This document shows, in pieces, positions 22,805 through 34,478 of a DNA stretch of 64,000 nucleotides. Below the pieces are notes generated by a model. That model was given only the letters and a program-made list of their open reading frames with translations, was not told the DNA's origin and made no database searches. The position numbers and the translations under genes are program-made. The number at the start of each line of letters is the position of its first letter. Positions within the stretch are counted from its first letter, which is position 1. Origin of the DNA: Asterella californica (Eukaryota; Streptophyta; Marchantiopsida; Marchantiales; Aytoniaceae); the NCBI GenBank assembly GCA_036924285.1, contig JAYKYS010000007.1, positions 19,530,001 to 19,594,000 of the forward strand. Direction: 5' to 3'.

Positions 22805-23026
22805 TGTTGATATAGTCCCAAGCTCTAGTAGATCAACGGCTAATATAAGCCGGAGTGGTTATGATAGTTACGTACGATTAGTTAGAGGTCTAACACACCA
22901 TTAAGGTTTCTCTTGTACTCTCCTCCACTATATATACAGGGAGCGGTGAAGCCCCTCCCTTCCTATTTTACTTCCTTGCCTACTTGCTCTCTCTTCTTGA
23001 AATATCTTCCTAGAAGCATCGATATT
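22805..23026 (+). repeat. copia 3' LTR, nearly complete
   Basis: Starts TGTTGATATAGTCC directly after the polypurine tract AAGGGGAG (about 22797-22804). It matches the LTR at 47131-47363 over its length, including the TATATATACA promoter-like box (about 22930) and the AGAAGCATCGAT segment near the end. The last few bases (CTTTCTACA in the other copy) are missing, so the end is cut at about 23026. Confidence 0.85.
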
Positions 23027-23059
23027 TTTGAGGATGTCATCGTCCTAGCATGGAAAACA

Positions 23060-23278
23060 TTGGTACCGGTGAGGTACCACTGAGCCACTTACCAGTGCGG
23101 TTCAGTGCTAGAGTTAAGACAACAGAGTCTACACCAAGGACGATGGCATCCTCAGGGTTCAGTTCGTGTAGAACTGAACGAACTGAACTCTAAGATGCCA
23201 TCGTCCCTGGTGTAGACTCTGTTGTCCTAACTCTAGCACTGAACCGCACTGGTAAGTGGCTCATTGGTACCTCACCGG
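23060..23278. repeat. 0.2 kb near-perfect inverted repeat (foldback)
   Basis: Arms of about 100 bases (left about 23066-23166, right about 23178-23278) are reverse complements with only a handful of mismatches. They begin CCGGTGAGGTACC and end GGTACCTCACCGG. The loop region is itself partly palindromic (GTTCAGTTCGTGTAGAACTGAAC). A third, short copy of the arm segment GATGTCATCGTCC lies just outside at about 23034-23047. A transcript would form a long hairpin. It could be a foldback element, an inverted duplication or a small-RNA source. Confidence 0.85.
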
Positions 23279-23299
23279 ACTACCAACTTGGTCTATAAG

Positions 23300-25640
23300 A
23301 TGTTGTCTTTGTCCAATAGTCGATTACGAACCCCATAAGGTATAACATAGCACCTCCAACCAATACGTTATAAGACTTCGTGGCCGTAACGATGATCTTC
23401 GTCTTCATCATAGAGTCATATGTGGGATGATCTTGTCGAACTCTCACCGTCAGCATCTCCTATGTCATGTGTAGAGCTGTACCCCTTATCCTCCTAGAGA
23501 TGTCTGCAACAAGAATAGACATCTTTCCACCTCGGACTTCCTTAGACCCAAACCAATGCACGTCGCCTTCTCCAACATCAACGACTGTGCTCCAAAGTCT
23601 AACAAGACTTTTTACGATCGATACACCTTTCCTGAAGGTGCCACCAAACAAAAGATACCACTTCTATTATCCAACAACACCACATCTTATGTCAAACCAA
23701 CACGGCCAATCACCGACCTAGTTGGTTACTCATCTAACTTGGCAGTCGTCGCTTGTCAACTATCATTGATAGTCATCTTGATCCTCAACTCCATGGACAC
23801 ATCTACCATCTCTCGTTGAACAACCTCAACACTAGAGATAACTACATCCTCGTTCTCACCGAGCGTGATCATCAACTAGAACATTGGAGTCAAGCTTACT
23901 CCCAATGTCCTCATATCTGTGGCTGAAAATAGTGAGGCTTGCAGAACAGCTGTAGCCGCCCCCAACATCGAGTTTGACATCGCATCTATGGACATCAAGG
24001 GTTGACTCGCATCACCTCCACTCCTGGATGTCAATGCATCCAACTCCACTACATCATCGATAGATCATTTAGGAACCATAGACGTAATCCTCAATACCTC
24101 CGATAACGTGAATGACTGAGGAAGCTTGGCTTGCCTACCAGCATCTCCTTGTGGATCCAACTCCACCAACGTACCTCGTGGTTCAAAGCCACGTATTGCA
24201 TCTCGAGTCACTACCGCAAACGTTTCAATCTACTCCACACTAACCATGAAGTCGAAGTTAAATCCTTCTCTCGCATAAGACGTAGAAGTCTTTGTTCCCG
24301 AACCAGATTATTGAGACATAGCCATACTAGCTATCATATGCTCCAATTGCTCAATCTGAGCAGCCATATCCACATATCTGACGTCCATATCTGACGTCAT
24401 GGTAAGCGGTGGACGACTGGTCCTCTTCCGGGAGCTGGACCTCTGTCTCCAACTTGACCACCACGGTCTCACTGAGCTCTTTCGCCTCGTCCATGACTAG
24501 TCTTCTCTTGCCGTAGCTTGAGGTACAGATCAAAACAACGGTCACTATTCTGACCTAGTCACCCGTAATGCTCACACTGCCTAGGCACCACATGAGACGT
24601 CTCAGACTTCTCGTAACCACCTCTTCTTTGTGTGTAGTCCTTCTGATTATGAGGACCATCACACGTCCAACAAGGACCCACTTGCTGCTAAGAGATCATG
24701 ACTGGTTAGCACAATCCTTATCACCACCATCACTACCACCACGCTGTTGCGTAACCTGTGATCCTCGAGAAGAGATGGTCATCCCGTGTGACACCTCCCT
24801 ACTGAACCCATCAGTCACCATCCTCTCCACCATGTTGAGCTCAATCCGCTTAGCGAAATCAAAGACAATCGTCAATGTCGGAGTTATGTATCTTAGGAGT
24901 TCGCATCTCTAACTCTTCTACGCAGCTCTTGGTCCAGTATCCCATACCAAAACTGGACCGCTTGTGCCTTTGTCACCTTGTGAGTAACGCTGATCAATGC
25001 GAGTATACGTTTGACATATGCTCTCTCCAGTCTTTCACTGGAACTCTTGCAGACTCCTCAACTTGTCTGTACACCATGATAGTTCTTCCTCAAACACTGG
25101 AAGAACTGAACCACATGATTAAACCTCGGTGGTATCCCGCTCATACTACCTTCGGCTCCACTACTAATGGACGCATCGCTGATAGTAGATACTCCGCCAC
25201 TCGTGGATGTATCACTACAACTGACACATGAACTCGTAGGTGTTACGTCTCTCGAAACAGTACCAATAGTGATAGAAACATAGTTGGGAGCCCAATGTTG
25301 TCTCCACAACTCAATCTCCACAATGTAGTCCTGCTTGAACTCATGGTAATCATCGATAGACGGTCCTTCCAAGTGTTGGAATAAACCCTTCCACGCCATG
25401 AAGGGTGTGAACAGCTGTGGGTTCCGCATCTGCTGCAGATCCCGTCAACTGTCAAACTCTTGGATGAAGTCATCTAGCTCAATGGTACCCACCGTACCTG
25501 AGTGTCGTCGAGGCACTTTCGTGACCCCATAGATCTCGTCCATGTCCCACAACAACGATGTGACGATATTATGTGTACCTCCAATCACGTCCTCATCAAA
25601 ATCGGTTTTTTCCGCTGATGAGATCGGTGCTACTGGTTGG
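23300..25640 (-). pseudogene. decayed gag/protease of a reverse-strand retroelement
   Basis: Read on the minus strand, a gag-like block (about 25429-25058) contains PPRFNHVVQFFQCLRKNYHG. A knuckle-like CWTCDGPHNQKDY follows (about 24665), with Tyr where the last Cys is expected. A second Cys/His group CEHYG...SDRCF lies about 24575-24525. Near 23620 a protease-type VLLDFGAQSLML appears, with D-F-G-A as the active-site box. Stops and frame changes are frequent. The order gag, two knuckles, protease fits a retrotransposon 5' coding part. No reverse transcriptase or LTR was recognised. It differs from elements A and Y. Confidence 0.6.
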
Positions 25641-27335
25641 TACTCACACCACTCCGTGTGAACCCACTCCTTACTGCAGGTGAATCTCCAAAGGAACCTC
25701 CGTGGACCTCCGTGATGACAACCCTGTATCAGTCACGAACACTAAGTTCTAACCAGAGCGATGAACTCTCGTCACCACACGTGACTTCAACCTGCCTAAC
25801 CCCGCTCCTACTGAGCTCACCTATCCCCTACTAGGATGGTGTCGTGATGTGAATTATTTCACATGGTAAATAATTCACCTCTCTATCAGAAGTTAGACTA
25901 TCTGAGTGAAGTTAAGACCTTAGAGAAGTAGATTTTAGAGGAAGTGAGAATTTGAAAATTTGAAACATCAAGGCGTAGGTCTCATCATGCTGATCTTGAT
26001 ACTGGAAAATGTATCATAAATCTGAATGAGTTCAAAAATTATGCTTTAGATCTTTATCATGTAGATTGTAGTATGTAGTATATCTTTGCATCTTGAAATG
26101 CACAAAAAGATCACGTCTAGAGACTGTTAGACTGTTCGTATTAGTGAAGGAAAGATGAAATAGACTGCTTTACTAGCATATCAGCTTAGAAACTGATCTC
26201 TAGAACCAGTTGTGAGATTGGCTTTCGTGGGTAGCTGAGTAAATCTGTAGAGAGGAGGTCTCAAGATCAATTTCTTTCAGACTCACAATCGGCTTGGAGT
26301 AGACTGGCCCCTTCGGGATAATATGTGGGGCACCAAGTTGCATAGGGACGGGACACTAGATGTCTCTTTAACGTATCGTGAATGTGAGACGCCTTCATCT
26401 ACCCTTGCACTAGTACAGTCACTTGGTGTGGATGCTAGAAGAAGGTTACCACCGGATTTCAAAATGGATCTTATGCTAGAGGACTAACTCCCCTTCGAGG
26501 TATCAAGATAATTAGTACGAATTTGATGCAATCCTCAAGTAGCGAGATGGCATCAAAGATACCGCATTTTGAAGTTCAAGGGGGCTGGAGAACGACAACA
26601 ATGATAACTCAGGCTCTACTGAGTTGATTTCAGTAGTCAAAGATAACCGTGGTGGATACTTTAGGTGGAGGTGTCAGAAGCTGACTGTATGATCGAATAG
26701 CCAGCCGTCCGTACATATGAATTTGCGAAGACTTGTGAACTAGTCTTCTTACATGTTGAAATTTTATCTGAGTTTATTTTTCTGTTGCCACTTGTTTAAG
26801 GCATTATTTTACACCTGCTAGGTGACGGTAGAGACACCTTAGAGAGGAGATAAATCCTAGAGAGGGTGTACTCCAGAGGGGAGAGGATTCTAGAGGTATT
26901 ATTAATTATCAAAGTATCGTGTATCGAGTAGAGACCATCGAGAAAGAAGAATCAAAGAGCTAGGAGGGAGGTTTTACAGAGCTTACGACTAGAGCGGATT
27001 TTTTGACTAATCAGATTTTTGACATCGAGGATTGAGATTAGAGGGCAGAAACGAGTAGAGAGGAGACCTGCCACTTGTATACATATCATTTTGAATAGAA
27101 AATGAGAAGCTTCTAGGTGAACGCATTGGTGCTTCACAAGAATAGTTTTCTGAAGTTTTGAGTTTCTTGAACGTGGGATTTTCAGTCTGAATGATCTGGA
27201 GTTGAAGATTTATTTACGTCGTTGTCGTGTTGTAACATGGCTCACATGTGAATTTAGCATAGAATTTGTATTGTGTTGTTTTTTTCCGTCTTGTGAATCT
27301 TTTCATGTAACTCGTTTGACAACGTATTAGATGTC
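25641..27335. other. unassigned sequence
   Basis: No gene recognised. A short imperfect palindrome around GTGAATTATTTCACATGGTAAATAATTCAC lies at about 25849-25878. The right part may belong to the family R copy that becomes recognisable after 27340, but homology could not be followed by eye. Confidence 0.3.
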
Positions 27336-27339
27336 ACGT

Positions 27340-28010
27340 CCACGGTTATTTGAGATGTTAGGTCACACGATAGTGAGACGTGCCAGCTCAGTGATCCGTG
27401 GACATTCACATGAATGGCTCTTGTTGTCAAATTTGTGTAGAAGATAGAGGGTCGAGGGTTCTTAGGAGCATTCTTCTTTAGGTGGTATTTTGTGAGTGTG
27501 CCTTAGTGTCTTACGTGACGGGTGAGGAGCTACGAGAGTTGTATTTATGGATGACAAACTGATCCAAGTTTTGGATCTTCTATTTCTAAATCCGTTCAAT
27601 ATCAAGCTTCACTACATCCATCGTGACCACTTTCGATAGTGATTTGTTGTCTACTTTGGTGATGAGTTCATGAGGAGGGTGGTGGATTTGCCTACTCCAG
27701 TGATCTTGCCGATCTTCACATATGGAGAGAATTGAGATCTGACTGTGTACATCTTACTTTGACGAGTGAATGGACTTGAACTTGCCAGCCAACGTCCCTT
27801 TCAACGTCTGGGTTTATATCTGATATCTCTGCAGCCAGAAGATCATCCATCATGCGTGGATCGCAAGGAACTTTGGTGAGGAGTATTGTAATCATGTGAT
27901 GGCTTCCTCATTCTCTTCTGTAGTATCTTTCATCATAGATGTATTGAATCTTGAGTATTCTCGTGTCATTGTAATCTCTATGGTCTAGCGAGGGTGATTA
28001 TTTTAAGGTT
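27340..28010 (+). pseudogene. family R, copy 4 (diverged)
   Basis: The sequence from about 27440 (GGGTCGAGGGTTC) to 27900 is a diverged match to the reverse complement of about 52055-51560 and 39250-38800. Landmarks are AATCCGTTCAATATCAAGCTT, CACTTTCGATAGTG, TACTTTGGTGATGAGTTCATG and ATATGGAGAGAATTGAGATC. A core frame starts at ATGGACTTGAAC (about 27771). It reads MDLNLPANVPFNVWV, then TGA, then a stretch with HHAWIARNFGEEYCN. Stops and at least one 1-base shift relative to copy 2 show that it is dead. Function is unknown. Confidence 0.6.
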
Positions 28011-29296
28011 GGAGCCCAAAGTATTTTGTTCAAGCTTTGAAGAGGGTGAGAGTTTTTAACTCTTTCTCTTGAACCATTGCCCCTCTTTGATTCATCTCCT
28101 GTTGTGATGTGCCCCCTCCTCGCTTTCTTCCAACTGCATAACCTTCAGATTGTTGTTATCCGCTCCTTCTTACATTCTTTGTGCATAACAGCTGCTTCTT
28201 GCTGTGTGTACCATTTCTCCGTAGTCGTTAGTTCCATGAGTGTGAATACACTCATACTTGCTCCTATTTCTATTTCATCTCTGTTCAAACTCAAACTCTA
28301 TCTTACCGCTCTCCATTCATTTAAGATCGCATTGTAAGTTTTCACTGTGACACTCTTTTTGTGACATTCGTAAGCATCAATTCGGCCAAATTTCACTCTT
28401 CTAATTCTTGTTACCTTCTTTTTCCTTTCACAGCTTCCTTCGCTGTCACTTCCAACTACATCGTCTTTAATATCGGTTCTGAACTGAACCATGAAAAATA
28501 TAATTAACCCGAACCTTCTAATTTAGGACCGAACCATTGTAGAACCAAAACTAAGGTTTGGTTTTAGTGAGGACCGATCATAATCACAATAACTTAACTC
28601 TGCATTGAATATGTATGCAACATGCACTTCTGGCTGGGGAAAGGAAGACGGCAAGCGTGAGGAGAAGAGCTATCTAGCAGCATAATTGGAGCTTATAGTG
28701 CAATGGGTTTTTATCAAAATTTGGAACTATTGATAGTGTTAGACTATGGCGGTTTATGAAGTATTGGTTGTAATTCTCTGAATGTTAAAAAGAAAATAAA
28801 AAGTAATATATAAATCAAGATATATTTTAGAGATAAATATTATATGTTAAGTACAATAGTGCATACCAAAAACTCTGGAGAAAATTCATAAATCATTTAC
28901 GTCGAATCTCACTCCAGGAACCATAAGACTGACTTTTCTCCTGTAAGAAATTAATTCTTTTTATTATAGGTTTAATTTATCACCTAACCTTTTTCTAGAA
29001 GAGTTAAAATGATAAATTAAACGGCTTTGCATTATTCTCCTCTTTTGAAGAAGGAAGAGGTAAATATGCAAGGAAGTCTTGAGGTGATATAGACTGAAGA
29101 TAGACATTACTTAATGTCTTAAATATCAATCACTTCATTTGTTGAATTAAATTTGTTCTATTTCATTAGCCCTCATTGAGTTTTTCTCTTGGTTACTAGG
29201 TTCAAACATGATGTTGCGTGATTACCTCATGCTCCATTTTTTCTTCTTTCATCCAGAAGACTACTATATCTATAAAACATTTTTGCTTTTTCAGTC
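28011..29296. other. AT-rich sequence without supported gene
   Basis: Frames at 28077-28337 (plus) and 28298-28492 (minus) have no recognisable motif. Around 28480-28570 are GAACCGAACC-like motifs that recur at 30460-30970. Nothing else was found. Confidence 0.35.
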
Positions 29297-29613
29297 TTCT
29301 AGTACGAAAGTCAAGCTTTATCAGACCCCTTTTATTGAATCCTGTCTTGATCAGACCCTTGACTTGCAGTAGCCTGTTTTGCCACATCAGCTAGTGTTTT
29401 CAACTTTATATTTCTGATGTGTATCAGAGATTGGTGGTACAAATACATAAGTCATATTTCTTTCCTAGAGTTCGCTATGAATTTCAGGTATTCAGTTAAT
29501 AATAAACTTTAACATGGGATGATGACTGGCAAGACTATCTGCTGTAAGTCAAGAGTATGATCAAGACATGCTTTGATTAGAAGGTCTGCTCAAACTTGAC
29601 TTTCATACTGGGA
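29297..29613. mobile_element. foldback/MITE element 4 of the TGATCA-ACCC family
   Basis: The left arm (about 29297-29369) reads GAAAGTCAAGCTTTATCAGACCCC, then a spacer, then CTTGATCAGACCC. The right arm (about 29542-29613) is the imperfect reverse complement (AGAGTATGATCAAGACATG, then AAACTTGACTTTC). The core of about 170 bases is non-coding. It has the same module logic as element 1 but with two to three modules and more divergence. Confidence 0.65.
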
Positions 29614-32029
29614 GACTTATCAAGCAAAAAAGTGGAAAAAAGACCCATAAAGCAACTATACTTTCTTTTTGCGTCGTTGATTTCAACCATATCTATATCT
29701 ACGTCGGTTACCGGAGGGGTTTACCGTAGGCTGCCAAACCCATGCAAAGTCGAACATGTCACCATCGCATTATTTCAGAAGGGAGGGAGCCCACCGCGTT
29801 GTACGTTTGGTACCTGGTGGCCGGGACCCACTATGGAACCTCCTGTATGTGGTAAGGTATCAACGACTGCGATTACCTCAACCCGAGTTCTTTGGTCCCA
29901 AAAGGCTGCTTTTGACTACAGTTTTTGCAGTTTTCTGCTCGATTCTTATTTGGTCCCAAAAGGCTGAAGTTTTTGTTTTTCAGTGCAGAAGCTGCCTTCT
30001 CATCGTAATATATAAGACGTATAGCGAGGATTTCATAGTGTATTAAGGGATTTGGTAAACCCGAAAATTCCATAAATGCTTAACGCATATTATTCTTCCA
30101 ACGAGTGATATCGAGGACATTTGAGTCACTGTATTTCTATTTGTTATCGGATGACATTGTTCAGTGTGTAGTGTAATCTCACTAGTGAGGTTATATTAAA
30201 CCTATTTATAATAAGAATATAGTATAGTTGTAGTTGTAGTTGTATTAACAAATGTTGTGTATTGTCAATAGAAATTTGTAATTCACTTGTAACTACTCAT
30301 AAAACGAGCGTGGAAAAGGGGATAAATGCTTTAAATACTACATAGATCTCTGAAAGGAGTGGTTTGTGTTAATCAACCATGAGCTTTTAGAAGGTCATGT
30401 AACATGAATAATTTATATATTTTTAATATTACCGTATTTATTATCCATGCAGGTTCATATCTAAACCTAGACTAAATAGTGGTTTACCAATTTTTTGATC
30501 CTAAAATTTGATTGATTTTTAATATTTAGGCTTGAAAATCAAGCCTAAATATTTAATTTAATAATTTTTTAAACCTGAACCGAACCTAAAAAATGGTATA
30601 TAATTTCTGGATCTAAACCGAGCCTAAACTATAACTTATTAATTTTCCAAATCTAGTCAATGGTTATCTAATATAAACCACATAAATTACAAAAGAAAAA
30701 TGCAATGGAGGGAAAGATGTATGAGGTCCAAAGGTCCAAAGGTCCAGAGGTCCATGTAATATGAAAAATGTATGTCCCTTTTTGAACAGTAACATACCTG
30801 TTACCAGTCAATGTAGATTCGGGTCTTACCGAACGTAAACAGTGGCATATCAGTTCCTCGACTTTAACTCGAACTTAAACTATAGTTCTCTGAGCGTGAA
30901 CCGAGCCTAAACAGTGGTATATCAATTTCCATATTTAAGTCAAATCCAAACTATAGTTTTAAGAACCTAGACAATTACCTACGAAGAAAATATCGACGGT
31001 ATATAAAATGTAATCCACGGAACCATATAAACAGAAAAAAAGGCCGAGTTGGTTATGTTACTGTAACCTCACAGGACCATGCAGCTGAATCGCATTCGAG
31101 GCGTTAACGTGAGGGACTGCACTTTCATCGTGCTAAATTCCATAGTCATCTTACGATGGATCTTCTTTTGAGATCCATTTGATGCTTTACGCATCAAATC
31201 CCTGTCTGTGCCTTAGCAGCTACTGTACTTTCCTTTTTCCTCATGTTCCAAACTCGGGCTCGCATCTCGAACTCTATACTTTACTTTATAGCATATACCG
31301 GAGTTTGATATTTTAGGAGCAATAGACGATTTTAGAGTTGAGGATCTACTCTTCCCCTACTTGGTGTCGGTTGCTTTGCCGCTGGATCCCCTTGTACGGT
31401 TTGATTGGGTCTTTTCATCCGTTTGGTATCCACTGCGTCGCTTTTCCTCTTCGTCTCTTATAGCAGACGTGCCTAAAGGTGAAATGGGGATATATTTTCC
31501 CCTTGCTAACGCACTCTAGCATTCCACACAGCAACCTCAAGTAAAACAAGGAACACATGAAATACCGGAAGACTTCGAGTATTTGGATGGTACCACAAAA
31601 GATTCAGGCACTTGTTATTCTATGTAGATATATATATCTCAATGGTTGCTCACTTTGTTCTTCCTATCGAGAAACCTTATTTTCCATTCTTAGATCTGGT
31701 ATCTATCTCGTTACCACTAAGGAAGTAATCTTCATGTCTTTTCTTCTTTTTTTTCCTTTAGGTTCCTTGGATTCTCTTTGTACTTTCCTCTTTTTAGTGA
31801 AATCAGTGGTTTTGATTTTTCTTTATATGGATGGATTGATGATCTTCTGGTCCGTCTATGCCTCTCTGAAATAGCCCTCTGCAGTAAGAAACCATAGTCT
31901 CGGTCCTCTCATGGTGGATGAGATTAATGGAGGCGCAAGTAACTCAAGCCTGAATTCCTCCAGTCATGTTTTCTTCGAATGTTAGTAGCTTCAAATGTTG
32001 TGGTGGCATCACTGCACCTGGGAAAACTA
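29614..32029. other. unassigned AT-rich sequence with minor repeats
   Basis: No gene recognised; frames at 29596-29967 and 31557-31874 lack motifs. TTGGTCCCAAAAGGCTG occurs twice (about 29901 and 29950). A 9-base unit AGGTCCAAA is repeated about four times at 30724-30755. A loose, diverged repeat around CCGAGCCTAAAC...TGGT...TATCA recurs between 30460 and 30970. Confidence 0.4.
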
Positions 32030-32430
32030 GGAAAACTAAGAAGTGGCAAAGGAACTGCAGTAGAGATGATTAGAGATTTAAACGGTGGTGATTTAACTTT
32101 GTGTTGCTTGATTACACTTCTGATTTGCTCCCGACTGTGAAACTAGTCACTTTGCCATATCAGTCATATGTTGCACAGTACATATCAGCTTTCAGAGCAC
32201 GTATCGCTTTACGTGTGATTTATTGTGAAACAATTTGAGTGGGCAGAGGTATTTATTCATGACTGAAAATAGTAAAATGATGAACGATAAGACAAAATGA
32301 TTGATTTAATTGTCGATAATAGATCAGAGATATGATCAAGTAACACATCATTAAGTGATCATATCATGACAATAAACTGACATTGATATGATCACAATAA
32401 ACCTACTGTGAGTGTGATCAAGATTTCTGG
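32030..32430. mobile_element. foldback/MITE element 2 of the TGATCA-ACCC family (degraded)
   Basis: The core resembles element 1: ACTAGTCACTTTG near 32145 against CAGTCACTTTG near 3040, and AAAATGATGAACGATAAGACAAAATGATTG near 32273 against a similar string near 3170. The right arm (about 32325-32430) has modules with TATGATCAAG, GTGATCATATC, ATATGATCACAATAAACCTACTG and GTGTGATCAAGATTTCTGG, in the same order as the right arm of element 1. The left arm is poorly preserved. Confidence 0.6.
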
Positions 32431-32590
32431 AAATGTATGGTCCACTAAGGTAACCACTAAATATCAAGCTGTTTCACACCGAGAAGTTGAGTTCCTTTGG
32501 CGATTCATATGAACCTGTCTCATTCTAAACTTGTGTCTCCGTGCTTCAACAGAAGAAGTAAAAAATCATTTATTTATTTATTCACCCAGA

Positions 32591-32977
32591 GATTTACTTG
32601 ATCCCACCCCTAATACGTATCTCAGACTTGACGCACCCCTCCTAACTTTGTATTATTTGACCCCACCTCTGGCTTGCAAGAACAGGTTCAACAAGTTTAT
32701 CGCTATGAAAAGACATTGCACAAGACGAATATAAGGGACCAATATAGGCCCTCTGATTATCAGCATTGTCTGATAATCTATTGTAAAACTATTTAAAACG
32801 AAACTTTCGTGCAGATACATTGCTTGCTTCTGACATGCACTTTTCCTATTCAGATGAACTGACAATTTGATCAATTGAACCTGTGATTTCCAGTGAAGGG
32901 TGAGATCACATAATGTAAAGTTAAGAGGGTAGAGTCAAGTGCGAGAAACGTATTAGAGATAAGGTCAAGTAAATTTC
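32591..32977. mobile_element. foldback/MITE element 3 of the TGATCA-ACCC family
   Basis: The left arm (about 32591-32668) has three modules with ACTTGATCCCACCCC, ACTTGACGCACCCC and TTTGACCCCACC. The right arm (about 32896-32977) is the imperfect reverse complement, including the spacers (AATACGTATCTC against GAAACGTATTAGAG; CCTAACTTTGTATTAT against ATAATGTAAAGTTAAG). The core is about 230 bases and non-coding. Length and layout match element 1 (about 390 bp). Confidence 0.7.
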
Positions 32978-34478
32978 TGATATTCACCACAAACGTAGAA
33001 TAAAATCATAATTGTGCAGTAACGAGTTCCTACACTACGTATAGACCGTATGCTGCAGTTGTAGAAGATACATTCGAAGCAAAATGAAATCCACGCTCAA
33101 GCAGCCAGCATTTAAATCTCAAGGTGTGGGAACGAGAACAAAATTCAACAAAACCACCAGATCAGGACATTATAGATATACTACTATTCACCGGTTTTAT
33201 TTTTTATTCAACCGACTAATTAATTTCCGGTTGGTCATTCCACCGAAAGAAGGAATAAAATGGATATGATAGTTTGATGGGTACGTCTATTTCTTAATTT
33301 CTTGCTAGGATAGTTTGCTAGGTGTTGCAATATGTGTGAGCTCTATACCCGTAGTAGAGTTTCAGAGGAGCTGTCAAACCCGGACTACGTAGGGTACTGT
33401 CTAGATACTACTATATACATCGGAGTATGTTCACAGTTCCGAAAGGCCTGCATGGCCAAGAATCCCAGCATTGCTGACTGAGCAGGGGGGACATCGTTTG
33501 ACCCAATCAACCTTTTCCTTTTTGTATCTGCTACTGGAAGTGGGATGTCGTGGCCCCACATGCTCAAAGACTACGATATCTAGTCTGGCTGCCTAGAGAT
33601 GCATGGTCTGTCCCGTTGCTATCCCTTTCGCATCTCGTAGAAACCGAGTCTTGGTGGTGAAACTGGTTTGGTCACGAGCTAGTTCTGTTTCGCGATTCTC
33701 AGTTGGATAAAGGTGGAAACGAGACAGTAAATCATTATCGGGTTTGAGTGCTTTCTTGCTTAGTGTAGTTCGTGAAGTCAAATCTCAAAAACATTATTTA
33801 ATTAAATATAATAATATGTCTATGAAATCATGATATTACATAATGTAATTTCACAGTTTGATGCATGATCTCATCAGATCGTGAGATTATAAAATACAAT
33901 TTCATTATATTAGTAGATCTGAAAATTTGAATTTTAAAAAAAATCAAATTCTGAGTGTTTAACGTGCAAATATTTAAACCGAGTTGTTTAAAAATTCATG
34001 CAAATCCTTTGTGCATTACGCTGTTTAATGCATTCTTAGTCGTACATTATCTCTATCTCAGATCTCCCTCGCGGCTCACACTCTGCTTTGACCTTTCAAA
34101 GAAAGTAATAGGGGGTTTCAAAGTTCAGGGGAATTATTCGCTAACGGACGGTGGAATCTTTTCCGTCCTCGATGACGGGCATTGTCTGGGTTTAGCCACG
34201 TCTAACTTTGTGGACGTACTACATCCTATAGCCGCGGCTATAAGAAGAGACATCTCAAACATACCCATGTTGCTTATAAAGTACATTGTGCTTAAATGTG
34301 GTCATACTTAGAATGATGAGAGACACGTCCGCATTCAATCGATCCTGAAGTAGTGGAGCGAGTGGTAGAGTGAACAAGCGTCTTTTGAATAACAGAAGCG
34401 AAACAATGACCATATATACATGATGAAGTGGATTGCGTTGTGGAATGTGATGTTGAAGTAGACTCTCTTCACAGTGCG
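32978..34478. other. unassigned sequence upstream of the Myb/SANT-like ORF
   Basis: No gene recognised. A frame at 33955-34311 encodes a plausible globular-looking stretch (IGGFKVQGNYSLTDGG, then GHCLGLATSNFVDVLHPI) that could be a coding remnant of the same mobile element as the next ORF. I cannot assign it to a family. Confidence 0.35.
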
